From NCBI GenBank assembly GCA_003117195.1, contig BDSI01000058.1, positions 578,138 to 642,137 of the forward strand: DNA of 64,000 bases. The letters run 5' to 3'. The number at the start of each line of letters is the position of its first letter. Positions within the stretch are counted from its first letter, which is position 1. The notes under the pieces were generated by a model. The model worked only from the letters and a program-made list of their open reading frames with translations, ran no database searches and was not told the DNA's origin. The position numbers and the translations under genes were made by a program. Source of the DNA: Eudorina sp. 2006-703-Eu-15. Lineage: Eukaryota > Chlorophyta > Chlorophyceae > Chlamydomonadales > Volvocaceae. Positions 1 to 14,600 of the stretch are shown here, piece after piece.

Positions 1-1779
1 GCGGACCTGGTGGTGCCCGCGATGGCGATGCCCGCACCGACTCGTCCGCACCGACGCCCTCATCTCGAATCAGCTGGACCTCCAACTGCCTCACAACCCG
101 TTTCACAGGACGTTGACACCACCGGCTGGTTCACCAAGGCGCGGCGGCCGGCCGCTGCGATCGACCTGTCCCCGCCCCCCACCAGCACGCCCCTCCCCTT
201 GGAGCTCGACACCCCTCCGGCGCATCCCAGCATCGCAGCCTGCCCCCAACACCGCCGTCCCACCGACAGCGATCACCTCCGTCGCCGCCGGCGCCGGCGG
301 GTACCCGAGCTCCTCAGGGGCTTCTGCCAGCTCGCTATTACGCCGTCTGGGCGTGGCCTTGGCTACATAATCCTCCCCGGAGGAGGCGGCGGCGACGGTG
401 ACGCCGGCGACGCCGCTCCCGGTGGCGGCGGCGGCCCCGGGTGGAGACCCGCGGGTGGCCCCCGCTGCCTAGGACTCGCGGTCCGGCCGGTGCTGCCGGC
501 CGTGCCCCCGGATCCATGCACGGATGACGAGGGCACGGAGCTGCTCTGCGCGCGGTTGTCTGATCTGGGTCGGGAAGAGGAGAGCGGCGGCGGCGGCGGC
601 GGCAGCGGCGACGGCGACGGCGACGGCGGTCCGCGCGCAGCCGTGGAGGTGCTGCTGGCTCGTACGGGCGGCGACATGTGCCGCCTGGCGCCGCCGGCAG
701 GCTGGCTGCTGCGGCGCTGGTTCGGGGACGAGTTCGAGTCGGCGTCGGGCGGGGAAGAGTCCGGGGGGGAAGGCGGGGAGGCGGAGGAGGTGGAGGAGGC
801 GGAGGAGGCGGAGGAGGCGGAGGCGGAGGAGTGGGGGGAGGCGGATGCGGAGGAAGAGGTGTGGGAGGAAATGGAGGGGGAGGAGGAGGAGGACGTGGGC
901 CGGTTCGAGGATGCCGAGGAGGCTGCGGACGCTGATGGGGAGCAGCGGGCGGACCGAGAGGGGCATGACATCGCGGCGGGGGGCGCGGAGCGGGAGGCGG
1001 AAGAACGAGGCGGCGATGGCACCGCGGCCGGGGCTGGGGACCTGGGACGGGCGGCTGCGGGACGTCGCGCGGAGGATGTGACCGAACGGGAGGAGCCTGG
1101 GGAGCAGGGAGAGCCCGGTGCGTCGGGCGCAGCGGCCGGCGCCGCGGTGGGCACGGGCGGGCCGCGGACGGCGACCGAGTGGCACCGCTGGTGGCGGCGG
1201 GAGCGGCGGCGGCGGCCCCGCCTGGAGCTGTCCTTCGAACCAGAGACGCTGCTCAGCGGCGCCGCTGCGCTGCCCAAGCTGGCGGAGTTCGCAAGGCCGC
1301 TGCTGCCGCTGGCGCTGTCAGCACCGCCGCGGCGGTGGCAGCAGCAGCCCGCCGAGGCCGGCGGCAGGGCGCGCGGCAGGGCGCGCGGCGGTGCTGAGAG
1401 CGCGGCGGGTGTCCCACCTCGCGGTGCGGGGACGGCGATGGGGAATGCGAGGGGGTCCGGGGGAGCGGAGTGGGGTGCTGAGGGTGGGGACCCGGCGGCG
1501 GCAGCGGGGGTGCGGGACGAGGCGCGGGCGGTGTCATGGTCGGGGTCGCAGGGTGAGGCCGGGGAGGGGAAGGGCGTTGGTGCGGCGGATTTGGCGGGGG
1601 AGGTGGATTTGGCGGGGGAGGTGGATTTGGCGGGGGAGGTGAATTTGGCGGGGGAGGTGGATTTGGCGAGGGAGGTGGATTTGGCGGGGGAGGTGGATTT
1701 GGCGGGGGAGGTGGAGGCCGTGGTGTGCCTGGGCGCTGTGACGCTGCGCGGCCTGCCGCGCGAGTTCCTCCGGACATGA
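1..1779 (+). CDS. 3' part of an acidic low-complexity protein, unknown function (partial)
   Basis: A frame open from base 1 to a TGA at 1777-1779 encodes at least 592 residues, and the 5' end is outside the window. I recognise no domain. The first ~200 residues are Pro/Arg/Gly-rich. A long Glu/Ala-rich acidic block follows at about 770-960, then an Arg/Trp-rich stretch (WHRWWRRERRRR) near 1180-1220. Near the C-terminus there are seven copies of a six-residue repeat (DLAGEV). The last residues (VCLGAVTLRGLPREFLRT) look like ordinary folded sequence. The reverse strand is also open over most of this GC-rich DNA, so the coding strand is chosen from the acidic composition and the sensible C-terminus. 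Part of the left end could be intron. An in-frame ATG lies at 22, but the frame is open upstream of it. Confidence 0.5.
   Translation, partial: ADLVVPAMAMPAPTRPHRRPHLESAGPPTASQPVSQDVDTTGWFTKARRPAAAIDLSPPPTSTPLPLELDTPPAHPSIAACPQHRRPTDSDHLRRRRRRRVPELLRGFCQLAITPSGRGLGYIILPGGGGGDGDAGDAAPGGGGGPGWRPAGGPRCLGLAVRPVLPAVPPDPCTDDEGTELLCARLSDLGREEESGGGGGGSGDGDGDGGPRAAVEVLLARTGGDMCRLAPPAGWLLRRWFGDEFESASGGEESGGEGGEAEEVEEAEEAEEAEAEEWGEADAEEEVWEEMEGEEEEDVGRFEDAEEAADADGEQRADREGHDIAAGGAEREAEERGGDGTAAGAGDLGRAAAGRRAEDVTEREEPGEQGEPGASGAAAGAAVGTGGPRTATEWHRWWRRERRRRPRLELSFEPETLLSGAAALPKLAEFARPLLPLALSAPPRRWQQQPAEAGGRARGRARGGAESAAGVPPRGAGTAMGNARGSGGAEWGAEGGDPAAAAGVRDEARAVSWSGSQGEAGEGKGVGAADLAGEVDLAGEVDLAGEVNLAGEVDLAREVDLAGEVDLAGEVEAVVCLGAVTLRGLPREFLRT
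1588..1713 (+). repeat. 18-bp coding tandem repeat, 7 copies (DLAGEV)
   Basis: Seven head-to-tail copies of an 18-bp unit (GATTTGGCGGGGGAGGTG) keep the reading frame and encode DLAGEV, with single changes to NLAGEV and DLAREV. The unit length is a multiple of three, so copy number can change without breaking the frame. Confidence 0.9.
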
Positions 1780-3026
1780 GCGGCGTAGCTCTTCCCATTG
1801 GGGGGAGATGTACGGGCGACGGCCAATCGGGACGTACCCACGCCGTACATATCTCCTGACCGCTCCGTGGCTCGCTTGATGCCTGGAAGTCCGGTTGACA
1901 TGGGTATGCATCGTACGGCATTGCCATTGAAGAATCACGCCACCGCCAGCGTTTCGCCTTGCAAAAGCCTTAGGCGCACAGCCTCTGGTGGTGGCCTGAT
2001 TGGCTTGTCAACAGTTGCGCACGACCGAGAACTCCGGAGACGGCGATGGCTGGGCGCGGCTCCACTACCGGACCCTGGGACACGGTTCTTGCAGCGGGCC
2101 TCAATATCGCTGTCCTACTCCATGATGTGTTTTTGAATGAATTGCTGTGGGGCGCGACGTGCACGTGCATGTGCGGACGGGTCGAGTCGAGTCATCCAAA
2201 GGCAATCGCTCCGCAATCCCAAGAACGGCATTTACATCACCCAGACATAACGCCGGGACGCTGCTCACGCGATGAGAGGCTGAGCACGTGATGCTGCTAC
2301 ACAGCCTCCCCTACCGATGCCGAAACCTCATTCATCCTCATCAATCACTACCAAAGCACCACGCCACGGTTCAGTCCCGGTGGCTTCGAAGCCAGCGCGG
2401 GCGCAACCGGGGAGCCTGGCTCTTGCCCGGGAAAAACGGCCCCCCGCGCGCCACATCACAAAACGCGCTGAGCGTCACCCACCCATGCAAGGGACCTTAT
2501 CGCCTTCCCCTTGCCGCCGCTCCGCTACCAGAAATATGCGCAGCCCTTGTTCAAGCACTGAAAAACTACAAACTGTGGCACGCACCATCCTCTGCAGCGT
2601 GGCGTGTTGCCACGGACGACCATGTGGTGGACGTCCCTCACACAGCTGGGAGGTAGCCCGACATGGGCCCGGTGGCTGTCCCCTCCCGAAACCCTAGAGA
2701 AACATGAGATGACAGAGGCCACAGGGCGCCACACGGTCCTCCGCAGCCACACCGTGCATCCCCAAAATCCATCCCCGCCCCCATCCCCGACTTGGCAGCC
2801 TGCAGGCGCCGAGATCAACAGGCACAACTCGCTTCCCCAACAAAAAGACTCGAGAGCCGAGAAGGGGAACGGGACACACGCCGAATCGTCGCGCTGCCGG
2901 TTGATGCGCCCCGGCCCCCGCTGCGCTGCACTGCGCTGCGCTGCCCGTTAGATGGACGGATGGAGGCATGACCACTTGTCCATCTGCGGCCACGACGGCG
3001 AATCGTGTGCCGCATGGGGGACACAC
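1780..3026. other. Intergenic, between convergent gene ends
   Basis: This stretch lies between the stop of the left-edge gene (+) and the stop of PSRP3 (-). I see no convincing exon in it. It should hold both 3' UTRs. The short open frames here have no splice context or recognisable protein sequence. Confidence 0.6.
2232..2236 (-). promoter_or_regulatory. Candidate TGTAA polyadenylation signal for PSRP3
   Basis: TTACA on the + strand reads TGTAA on the - strand, the usual polyadenylation signal of volvocine algae. It lies about 790 bases past the PSRP3 stop, which gives a long but plausible 3' UTR. Confidence 0.45.
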
Positions 3027-6181
<3,155 letters not shown>

Positions 6182-6518
6182 TTCAGCTATAACAGGTGCT
6201 CAGACAAAGCGCCTGGTTAAGAGTGTGAAATGGAGAGAGATTAACTGTGCGATTGACCGGGGAGCTTAGCGAAAATCGGACGCAATTGGGAGGCCCTGTA
6301 CCACATTTTTTGCCACCCACAAATTGTGCCCTTACTGCTCTCAGTAATCCTGCAGTCTCCTCCACTTTGTAAGCTGCCACCTATATTTAGGAGGTTGCCG
6401 CACGGCTTTACTTCACTGGCTGAGTGCTTTTGCGGCCAATAGTTCTCGTTTGCCCTTGTGGTCAGTGCCAAGCCGGGACCCTGCCGATTAGCTCTCATCT
6501 ATTTTCCAGCCTAGAACA
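6182..6518. promoter_or_regulatory. Bidirectional promoter region between PSRP3 and the 119-aa gene
   Basis: The start codons of two divergent genes for plastid-targeted proteins are separated by 337 bases. This interval must hold both 5' UTRs and core promoters. I see no clear TATA box or known motif. Confidence 0.6.
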
Positions 6519-6878
6519 ATGCTTGCTACTTCACGGGCAGCTGCCCGGCCCTTCACGAGCGCGCGGCCGGCCGCCAGGACTCCCATTGTTCCGCGCCGGG
6601 TGATCGTGCGCGCTGCTGCCGCTGAGGTGGAGGAGGCGCCAGAGACTTTTGACGACATGGACATGGCCCCACGCGGCCGTCGTAGTGCCGTCGAGAAGGG
6701 AATGGAGCTTAAGCATTTCCTGCCTCTTCCCAAGCCGGCGCACCTTGTCTTCGTCAAGCCCACCGTCGCCGTCGTGGCTGGTACAGCGTCCCGCAGCTCT
6801 ATTGGTGTGAAGATGACTGCCGGCGACCAGCAACTGGAGCGCTACGTCATTGAGTACTATGCGCGCAGCGTGAAGTAA
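6519..6878 (+). CDS. Small plastid-targeted protein of unknown function, 119 aa
   Basis: A single-exon frame runs from ATG at 6519 to TAA at 6876-6878. Residues 1-~33 ([20 protein letters not shown] and on to [14 protein letters not shown]) are a typical algal chloroplast transit peptide, with a probable cleavage site near VRA-AAA. The mature ~85 residues contain an acidic start ([11 protein letters not shown]), a central [17 protein letters not shown] and a C-terminus ending [16 protein letters not shown]. There is no membrane segment and no cysteine. I do not recognise the family. A TGTAA signal at 7211 supports a real transcript. Confidence 0.75.
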   Translation: MLATSRAAARPFTSARPAARTPIVPRRVIVRAAAAEVEEAPETFDDMDMAPRGRRSAVEKGMELKHFLPLPKPAHLVFVKPTVAVVAGTASRSSIGVKMTAGDQQLERYVIEYYARSVK

Positions 6879-7210
6879 ATTGATTGCATGTGGAGGAGGG
6901 ATGCTTTCTGACGTTGAGGCTGGGGCATTCGGCTGGGGCATTCGGCGAGGATGACACGTTCAAGTCCTTGTCGGTTGGCTGAGCGTAACGGGCGACAGCT
7001 CTGAAGAGTCTGCTAGACGGCCAACTGCGAACCGGGGATTTTGTTATCTGGCCTCCCGTGTGCGTGGGCGCGTCGGGCTAGCCTTGAGAGGTGCCATAAT
7101 GTGCGGGTGCTGCAAAAGGAGTCGTCCGTGTGTTTTCGAGTTGGGTATTGGGGGACCCCCCACACACACGATGGGTCACGTCTGCCCTGTGGCATGACAA
7201 GTTCCCCGAG

Positions 7211-7215
7211 TGTAA
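7211..7215 (+). promoter_or_regulatory. TGTAA polyadenylation signal
   Basis: TGTAA lies 332 bases after the stop of the 119-residue protein gene and is the first such signal downstream. Confidence 0.6.
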
Positions 7216-7699
7216 GGAGACTGAACTGGCCATCGCCTTTTCCAGCTGTCCTGGAGGTTGCAACGCCATGTCAGTAACAGTGTCAGTTAAAAGTTTATCC
7301 ATCTGTGACTTTTTAGCGGCCTCCGCGGCAGCCGAGTAGATATCATGGCGACGCACGGCACTGCCAGTCCTCACGTTGGAGTGCACGGGAGCATTGCTTT
7401 GAATGACTCGGGCGAGATACGCGCACGGAGGCGGAGACAAGTGAATCGATGTACTCGTTGGAAGCAGCGCAGACCGGTACCCGCCTGTACACGTGGAGCA
7501 GAGCACACGCACGTCGTAATACATCTTGGCAGCAGTCTCAAGGGACAAACTGCTGTTGAAATGCCCAAAGGAATGGTGTCATTGCGGTGCAGAAATGCCC
7601 ATGAATGAATTGCCGGTGCCTACAAGGATGGTGCCTACAAGGAGAGACATCAGCAAAGCCCCCCGGTCAAAAGCTGCAAGGCATCCCACTAAGACATCG

Positions 7700-7737
7700 G
7701 TGAATACCCTAAACGTGTTCAGTGAATACCCTAAACG
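7700..7737. repeat. Two-copy direct repeat containing ACCCTAAAC
   Basis: GTGAATACCCTAAACG occurs at 7700-7715 and again at 7722-7737. Each copy contains a telo-box-like ACCCTAAA. It is intergenic. Confidence 0.7.
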
Positions 7738-8322
7738 AACGTCGGGGGTTTATCCGTGGATCTCGACCCTGCGCTGTACGGCGAAGGGACGGGGACGGAA
7801 AAGTCCAGTATGAAGGCATGTGCTCAACGAGGAAATGGCCATCGTGCTAAACGGCTGTCATAGTGTGTCCGAGAGGTCCCTGTGTCAAATCAGGTCAAAT
7901 CTGATGTGAGGCCAGGGGTTCTTCAGTGACGGCCACTTTGCCCAGGCGCCACAAGATAGTTGGGCGAAATAGATCTCAACTTTTGGGTTGCTCAAAAGGA
8001 GGAAAGAGCTGTGTTCGGCGGAACGAGGCAGTCCTCTCGCCTGAATCGGTTTGCCCAGTCCTTGGTGCAGTCCAACGGTCAGCGCCGTACAGCTGGTATT
8101 GTCATGGTGGATGGTTCAGTGGCTCTAAGCTCGGGGTTATATGACATTATCGGCAAGTCGTTTAATCATACTGAGCCGTGTTATACAGGTTAACAGGTGT
8201 GTTCAAGCCCAAAATACATTCCAAGTTAGTTCTGTTCCATCTTACCCCCTTCTGAACAGCATCCTAAGTTGTTACGTGATTAAGTAGCACGCTGTTGATC
8301 AACCACCAGCGGTTTATCTGGA

Positions 8323-10635
8323 ATGAGCAAGGTAGATAATAATTGGCCGAACGTTTCCCTTGTTCGGACACCCTTGCTTGAAGTTGCAATATAGATCACA
8401 GAGACAGCGAATGACGCCGAATACGCCTGCTTCTCCAGGACGACCCAGTCAAGGCGTTAGCCGACTCACTCCGAGAAAAGAAAGGCGTGCAATGGAGCAC
8501 GGCTAAGTTGGAGACGCACAGTGGGGAGGGCCACTACGTGGAGTATTTCAGGGGAAAGGATTTCGCCCGCTACTTTCACGCAAACCAGGACAAGCTTAAT
8601 CAACATGTGCCGCCAAAGCCAGGTGAGCTACCTAAGCGAGCTTAATCAATTCATTTGGAAGTGTTATCAGCTCAGCATACAGCTCGGCACATTCTTATTG
8701 GACAGGCAAGACGACGGATGATCAGATCGCAGAACTCTATATGCTGTTCATTAAGCGCAAGCTCGTGCGCAAGACGGACCGCAAGTACAAAAAGCCAAAG
8801 CCAGGGAAAAAGCGCCTGGTCAAGTTCCCGCGTACACTTGTGCCGCACCAGGTGCGTGCTGGGTTAAGCCTCGTTCAAGTGCCATACAAACGCAGTTATG
8901 AAAGGGCCTCGTCGGCTTTTCTCTTGCCCCTGCGCGACAGGGCTATGAAGGAATTTGATTACTTCCGTGGGGCCACATTTAAGGTCTTGAAGGGCTGGGG
9001 ACGGATGCACATCTTACGCGTGCATATGCCGTACTCCCCTACAGGATGGCAGCGGCTGGACTGAGAATGCTTTCTATTACTGGACGTACGACCGGCCCAC
9101 GTCAATGTGGTACTACGTGGCCACGGTGGCGTTGCCGTTCCTCGTGATCGCGGCGTGCCTGTTCCCCTTGGCTCCCTGGTGCGTGTTGCATTAGGGCGAC
9201 GAACGCTGGGGTGTGCTCTTGGTTGATGCCAAACCAGCCCGCGCATGTGCGAGTTGGGGCAGGTGCTGCGCGCAGTTACGCATTGCCTCATGCAGCCTGG
9301 TCTTGGTTTCGTGACTGTGCAGGTGGGTCCGCATGACCCTGGTGTACTTCCTCATGGCGGTCCTGATGCTGATGCTGGGCCTGATCGCCCTGCGGTACAG
9401 CCTGTTCGGACTGGTGTGGATTGTCACCGGTCACTCCTTCTGGCTGTTCCCCAACATGATGTCCGACGAGGTGCGCGATGAGGGACCGTGTCTGCCGCCC
9501 AGGGTGTCTCCTCGGAATGATGGTACCCTTGGCCCGGCGCTTCGCCAGGGATGGCGGTGTCACCCTCGCAGCGCGACACACGCGTGGGAAGAGTAGGGCG
9601 CAAAAGCCTTGAAGGCAGCAACCATCGTAGCTTGCTGTACACGTGCACTCATGCCTCAGCTCACGGTCTTGTCTGTGAAGTGGCCGTTCCTTGCTGCGTC
9701 GCTGCCCCATAGGTTGGCGTCCTAGACGCCTTCTCGCCGGCACTGTCGTACGAGCGCCCCAAAAAGGGCAGCCGCACGCAGATCGCCGCGCGGCTGCTCA
9801 CGCTGGCGCTGGTGGGCGGGGTGGTGTACATGCTGTACCAGCACTCGCCGGATGCGGAGAAGCTGGCGGCCAGCGCGAAGGAAGCGCACGACTCCATACT
9901 GGATTACTTGGTGGGTGTCTTGGTGTTTGATGAAGGCTGCATCGCTAGGGCCGCGCGTGGATGGGTTGCGCCGGCTGTCGGAATTATAGATTGGGGAAAC
10001 GGACATAGGATTGTGGTTTTGTGCATGGCCGCCTGATGCGGTCATGCATCGAAGCTGACATCCATATGGGCAATTCACCGCAAACTCGTGCCAGTGGTGT
10101 CCGAGGGATCCATGTGGCAAGCTGCTGCGAACCGTACCAGGACGGAAACCGGCACAACTGCTGGGGGAGTGCCTCGAACAGGAGGTTAAGTTCCTTGGTT
10201 CTGTAATGGCAGCACAGTCGGACACCCAATGTGGCATCCTTGGGTCTGGAGGTTTCGCCGAGCTGCGAAAGGACCGCGGGCAGGAACGCTTCGTCTCCTG
10301 ACGCAGCGGTTTCCTGACGTGCTTGAAGCAACAAGCTAGGTCAGCCGCGCCTGCGCTTGGAACTAGCTTCAGAACGATTGTCGAGTGTTGACCAAGTGCT
10401 TGCCGTTCCAATTTACAATCACCCGCCCCTCCCGCAACAGGACGTTTACGCCAAGGGCAAGATGTTCCTCTCCGGGAACAACTCAACTGGCCAGGCGGCC
10501 GGCGCCGCGACGGGCGCGGGTGCCAACGCAGGCGCGGGGCAGGGGCCAGGAGCGGGGCCGCGACCGGGCGCGGGTTCGAGCCCGGGGGCGGGGGCGCGCG
10601 GAGGAGATCGCCGCAGCAGCGGCGCTGATTTGTAG
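8323..10635 (+). CDS. SEC62: SEC62, ER translocon-associated membrane protein
   Basis: Exons: candidate first exon 8323-8331 (ATGAGCAAG), then 8439-8622, 8706-8851, 9045-9178, 9323-9470, 9713-9910 and 10441-10635 (TAG). All later junctions agree in phase and the product is about 337 residues. Recognisable Sec62 blocks are EYFRGKDFARYF and KKPKPGKKRLVKFPRTLVPH in the cytosolic N-terminus, then ENAFYYWTYDRPTSMWYY leading into two membrane spans (about residues 130-150 and 165-190). The luminal/cytosolic edge motif HSFWLFPNMMSDEVGVLDAF follows, and then a third hydrophobic segment (LLTLALVGGVVYMLY). The C-terminus is a Gly/Ala/Pro-rich tail encoded by the last exon. Sec62 works with Sec61/Sec63 in post-translational import into the ER. 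The first exon is uncertain: exon 2 has no in-frame ATG, and ATGAGCAAG is the nearest upstream start with a usable donor. Confidence 0.93.
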
Positions 10636-11620
10636 TACACATGGAGTGGCGCAGGTTGGCTACGGATAGGGTGGCTGAAGGGCTATCGCAGATCGACCGG
10701 GATGTGGGATGCTCATCCCCACTGGCACTAAAACCAACAGTGGGCCATGTGCTTTTGCGGGCCTGCAGAAAATGGGCATGTGCAGTGTTGCGCACCACTG
10801 CTGTGGTGTGAGCCATACAGGACTTCATGATGTGTTCCACAATCTAGGGCACTGGCGGTTCTTGGAGTGGTTCTTGGTTGGTTTTTCATTGGCATGGCTC
10901 CCTGATTAGTGCACAGCATGCCCCTGGGGTAGGATGATTCTGGGGTAGGATGACCAGTCCGTCTGCGCAGGTCTGCGCTTGTACTGGCGAGGAGATTCAT
11001 TGCTGGTTCCCCTTGTAACGATGGTTTCTATGGCACTGGCTGGGCCGTGCCACGAGGCAGGAGGTCCTACCGACCGGCGGTGTGGTGGTACCTGCGACTG
11101 TACGGGCCCCCTTGTGACTGTGGCTTGCCTGAGACGAACAGCAAGGGCGACTGCGAAATGCAACCGCGTGCGCAATGGTCACGTGCAACCAGCTGTTTGC
11201 CGCAAAGGATGAATTTTGTGATTATAAGAAATTAGCTGGGCCGATGCCAGCATGTGCCAGCAGCGATATCCCGATGTCTAGCTACCAGGCTACCTAGGCA
11301 AGAGCAACGCGTGCGTCAATACAATGCACATAATCTACCAACGGCAATTGTAGTGAAAAGTCTGGAAGAAATTCTTCATTATCTTTTTGGTATTGGTCGC
11401 CATTTACGATGGTCGCATCGAAGCCTACTTAGAGAGACCGGCCTCCCGTACGGCCGCTTCTATGTTGGCTCTTTCCAACCCAACAAATTGAATTCATTCG
11501 ACAATATTAGGCGTAGAAGATAACGACTTGGGCGCACACCTGTCAAAACTATTTTCCATGCCGAGAACCAGAGTGACCGGGGTTGGGCCGCTGGCAAACG
11601 GTTGCACGGAATAATCAGCT
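10636..11620. other. SEC62 3' UTR and promoter region of the giant gene
   Basis: No gene is seen here. A TGTAA at 11014-11018 probably ends the SEC62 transcript, leaving about 600 AT-richer bases as the 5' region of the gene that starts at 11621. Confidence 0.55.
11014..11018 (+). promoter_or_regulatory. TGTAA polyadenylation signal of SEC62
   Basis: This is the first TGTAA downstream of the SEC62 stop, 379 bases after it. Confidence 0.6.
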
Positions 11621-14600
11621 ATGCGTCTGGCAGCTTTGCTGCTTCTTTGGTTTTCTGCGGCATGGTCAAGGTGGTCCGCCGCGTCCTCTTGGACAGAGGA
11701 GACTTTCGTGAACGGCACCGCGGCCCTCGGTGCCTATTCCGATAGTCAATTAATTCTTTGTTCACCGGAGTTGTGCGGGCATGGCCGACAATGCGGGGTT
11801 CTCGCTCAACGCATCACATCGACCGGGGACTGGGCTCTCCCCTTGGCGAAAGGCGAAAATTGCGTTGCGCTGGCGCACACCACGGAGTCGGCGTGCGTCC
11901 TCACAGCACAGCAGCGACTGGTCTGCGCGAGGACATCCGACGGCAACCTCGCCTGGCAGCGCCGACTGACGGGCAACTGGCGCTTGTGCAGCGCGTCCTA
12001 CCCGCCGTCGGACATCCTGGTGGCGTGGGAGCCCAATTCAGGGGCCGTGGAAGCTTACGACCCCACCGGCTTGCCGCTGTGGTCCATCTCCGGCCGGTGG
12101 GGCGCCCTCCGCGGGGCCCTTCACGCCGGCGTCTCGGTGCTGCTCTTGGCCGCCTCCGTTGGTGGAACTGGCGGGCTTTCCCTCTCCAGCATCCGCGCCG
12201 CCACGTCGCACCTTAACTGGGAGGCTTCCCTGCCGCCGAGCTTCGCTTCGCCGCGAGCCGCGCTGTCGCTGGCGCTCCTTGACAGCGGCAGCACCGCATT
12301 GCTGGCTGTGGGGCAGCGTGGGGCGGGCGGCGCCTCAAAGCCGCAGAGTAATGGCCCCAGCGACGGCGACCCAGATCGCTCGGAGCCACCACTGCTTTCC
12401 CTGGCGTTCGTGGACATGACCACTGGCGGGATGCGCACGCGGGTGACCGGCGCCGTGGCGGGCGTGCGCGCTGTGCTGGCCATCGGCCAGCCCATGGAGT
12501 GGGACGACGGCGACGGCGGCGGCAGCGCGGCGGCGCGGGGGCCGCTGGTACTGCTGCCGGTCACCTACCTGCCGTCAGAAGATGACGACGGCGAGGACGG
12601 CGAAGATGCGCATCTGGGTCCAGGCCATGAGCCTGTGGCCGGCAGGGAGGCGTGCCCGCCTCGCGGCGGCCTGCTGGCGTTCCGGCGGACGGGGGCAGCG
12701 GCCGCGGAAGGCGCGGGGGACAGCGCCTTCGTCTCCAGCTACCAGGAAGCCGTCTCCAGCAGTGGGAGAGTCGGGGAGGGCGTGGCGGTGGAGGCGGAGG
12801 CGGCGGAGACGGCCGTGGAGCTGCGGCTCTCCTGGACGTTGCCGTCGGCTGACGGCCGCCACTCTCCCGGGTCGCACCAGGGCTTCGGGGCGGCATCCGA
12901 CCATCGGCACCAGCACCAGCGGTTGTCGGGGCCGGGTACGGGGCCGGGCGCGTCGGAAGCCAACGGCGGAACCCCAGCTGCGCCCAAGTGCACGCTGCTG
13001 CACCGCCACGGCGCCGCCGTGTGCTTGCTCGGCGGGGCTCCGCGACTGCTGCCCCAGGCCGATGCCGCTGCAGCCGGGGAGGCCGGGGCAGCGGCGGGCT
13101 CTGCCCACGGGGCCGCAGGGCCCGGCAGCGGCAGCCGCCTAGTGCTGGTCGACCTCCGTAGCGGGGCGACGCTGCTGCAGCGGGAGTACCCGACCGGGTC
13201 TTTCGAGCGGGACGGGGCAGACAGCCTCGCTGGCACATGGACGGACGGCAGCACCAGCAGCAGCGGGGCAGACGGCGTTCGGTGGTCGTTCATGGCGGTG
13301 GGCGACGGCGCGCTGGCCGCGGCGCTCGAGCCGCTGGCCGTCTGGCCGGCGGCTGGCGCCGCCGACGCGGTCGCGGTGGCGGCCGCCGCGGCGGCGGGCG
13401 CCGACGCGGCGGACCGCATCGGGGCCTGCCCGCAGGCGGTCGCGGCGGTGGCGGAGCTGACCGCGGCGGAACGGACCGACGGCGGCCCGCGTGTCCGGAT
13501 GGCACTGCTCTGCCGCAACACGGGCACGGCGGAGGGCCGCCAAGGAGACGCACAGCGCGCTTGGGAGGGCGCGGGCGCCTCCGGGGAGGCAGCTGATGGC
13601 GTACTCGGGACTTCCACAATGGCGGACCTGGGAGCCGTGGACGGCCTGGAGGCGCCGGACGACGGCGCATCTGACGGCGAGGCGGCGCAGCACGGTCGGC
13701 AGGTCCTTGAGTTTGGCGGCGGCTTCAAGCCGCCGTCGCCGCGGCCGCCCTCGCCGCCGCCGTCGCCGCCGCCGCCGTCGCCGGAGCCCTCGCCGCCGCC
13801 CTCACCGCCGCCCTCGCCGCAGCCGCCGCTGCCGCCGTGGCCGCCGCCGCCGTCGCCGTACGCGTGCCCGATCGCCATGCCGGGCCGGACCCCGGACCGC
13901 GTGGTGTCGTTCTTCAACCTGACCAACCTGATGGGCGCGGAGACGGACACGGAGGAGCTCGAACGTCTGGAGCAGCTCCCCAAGTTGCTGCCCAGCAAGG
14001 TCACCGTGACCCTCACCTGCAACATCTCCAACCTCGCCGCCTTCGACATCAAGTCCCTGCTGTGCAGCTACACCGACGTCAAACGCGTCGGCGGCGGCGC
14101 GACGCGCCCCACCGCCACCAACGAGACCACGCTGTCCTGCGCCGTACACTACCTCGCGCCGCCGCCGCCGCCGCCGCCGTCCCCGCCGGCGACGCCGCCG
14201 AGCCGGCGGTCGCCGCCGCCGCGGGCGCCCTCCCCGCCGGGCTCGCCCGACCCGGCGGCCATGGGCGTCTACCGCAACGCGCAGGTGGCCTGCCGAGCCG
14301 TCATGACCTCCAACGGCACTACGCACAAGGTGGACGAGGGGCTGGAGCCGCTGATCTCCTTCGACCCCACCAGCCTCAGCGCCTGCATGCGCGACCCCTT
14401 CCCCATCCGCCCGCTCAACACCACCACCGTCTACTGCGACGCGGTGTCGACGCCGTCTGAGATCGACGTGCCGCCCTCGCGCTCAGGGCTGGGCACGCAC
14501 CTGAGCTGCGACCGCTTCTTCGGCGCGGCGGCGGGCCGCGCCGGCGGCGGCGCCGCCAGCGGCCTGGCGGACGGCGGCGCTGAGGGCCTGCAGCGGCGCC

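Larger units (their letters stand above)
6879..8322. other. 3' UTR and intergenic region upstream of SEC62
   Basis: I see no convincing exon. The left part up to about 7230 is probably the 3' UTR of the 119-residue protein gene. The right part should contain the SEC62 promoter. A 22-bp-period direct repeat lies at 7700-7737. Confidence 0.55.

Noticed and set aside
363..1938. Minus-strand Pro/Ser-rich open frames opposite the left-edge gene
   Set aside because: They mirror the Glu/Gly codons of the + strand. They remain possible, but the + frame has a more protein-like C-terminus.
8852..9044. Open frame continuing from SEC62 exon 3 through to 9064
   Set aside because: The GTGCGT donor at 8852 and CTACAG acceptor at 9044 restore the conserved Sec62 sequence (DGSGWTENAFYYW). 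The read-through sequence is not Sec62-like.
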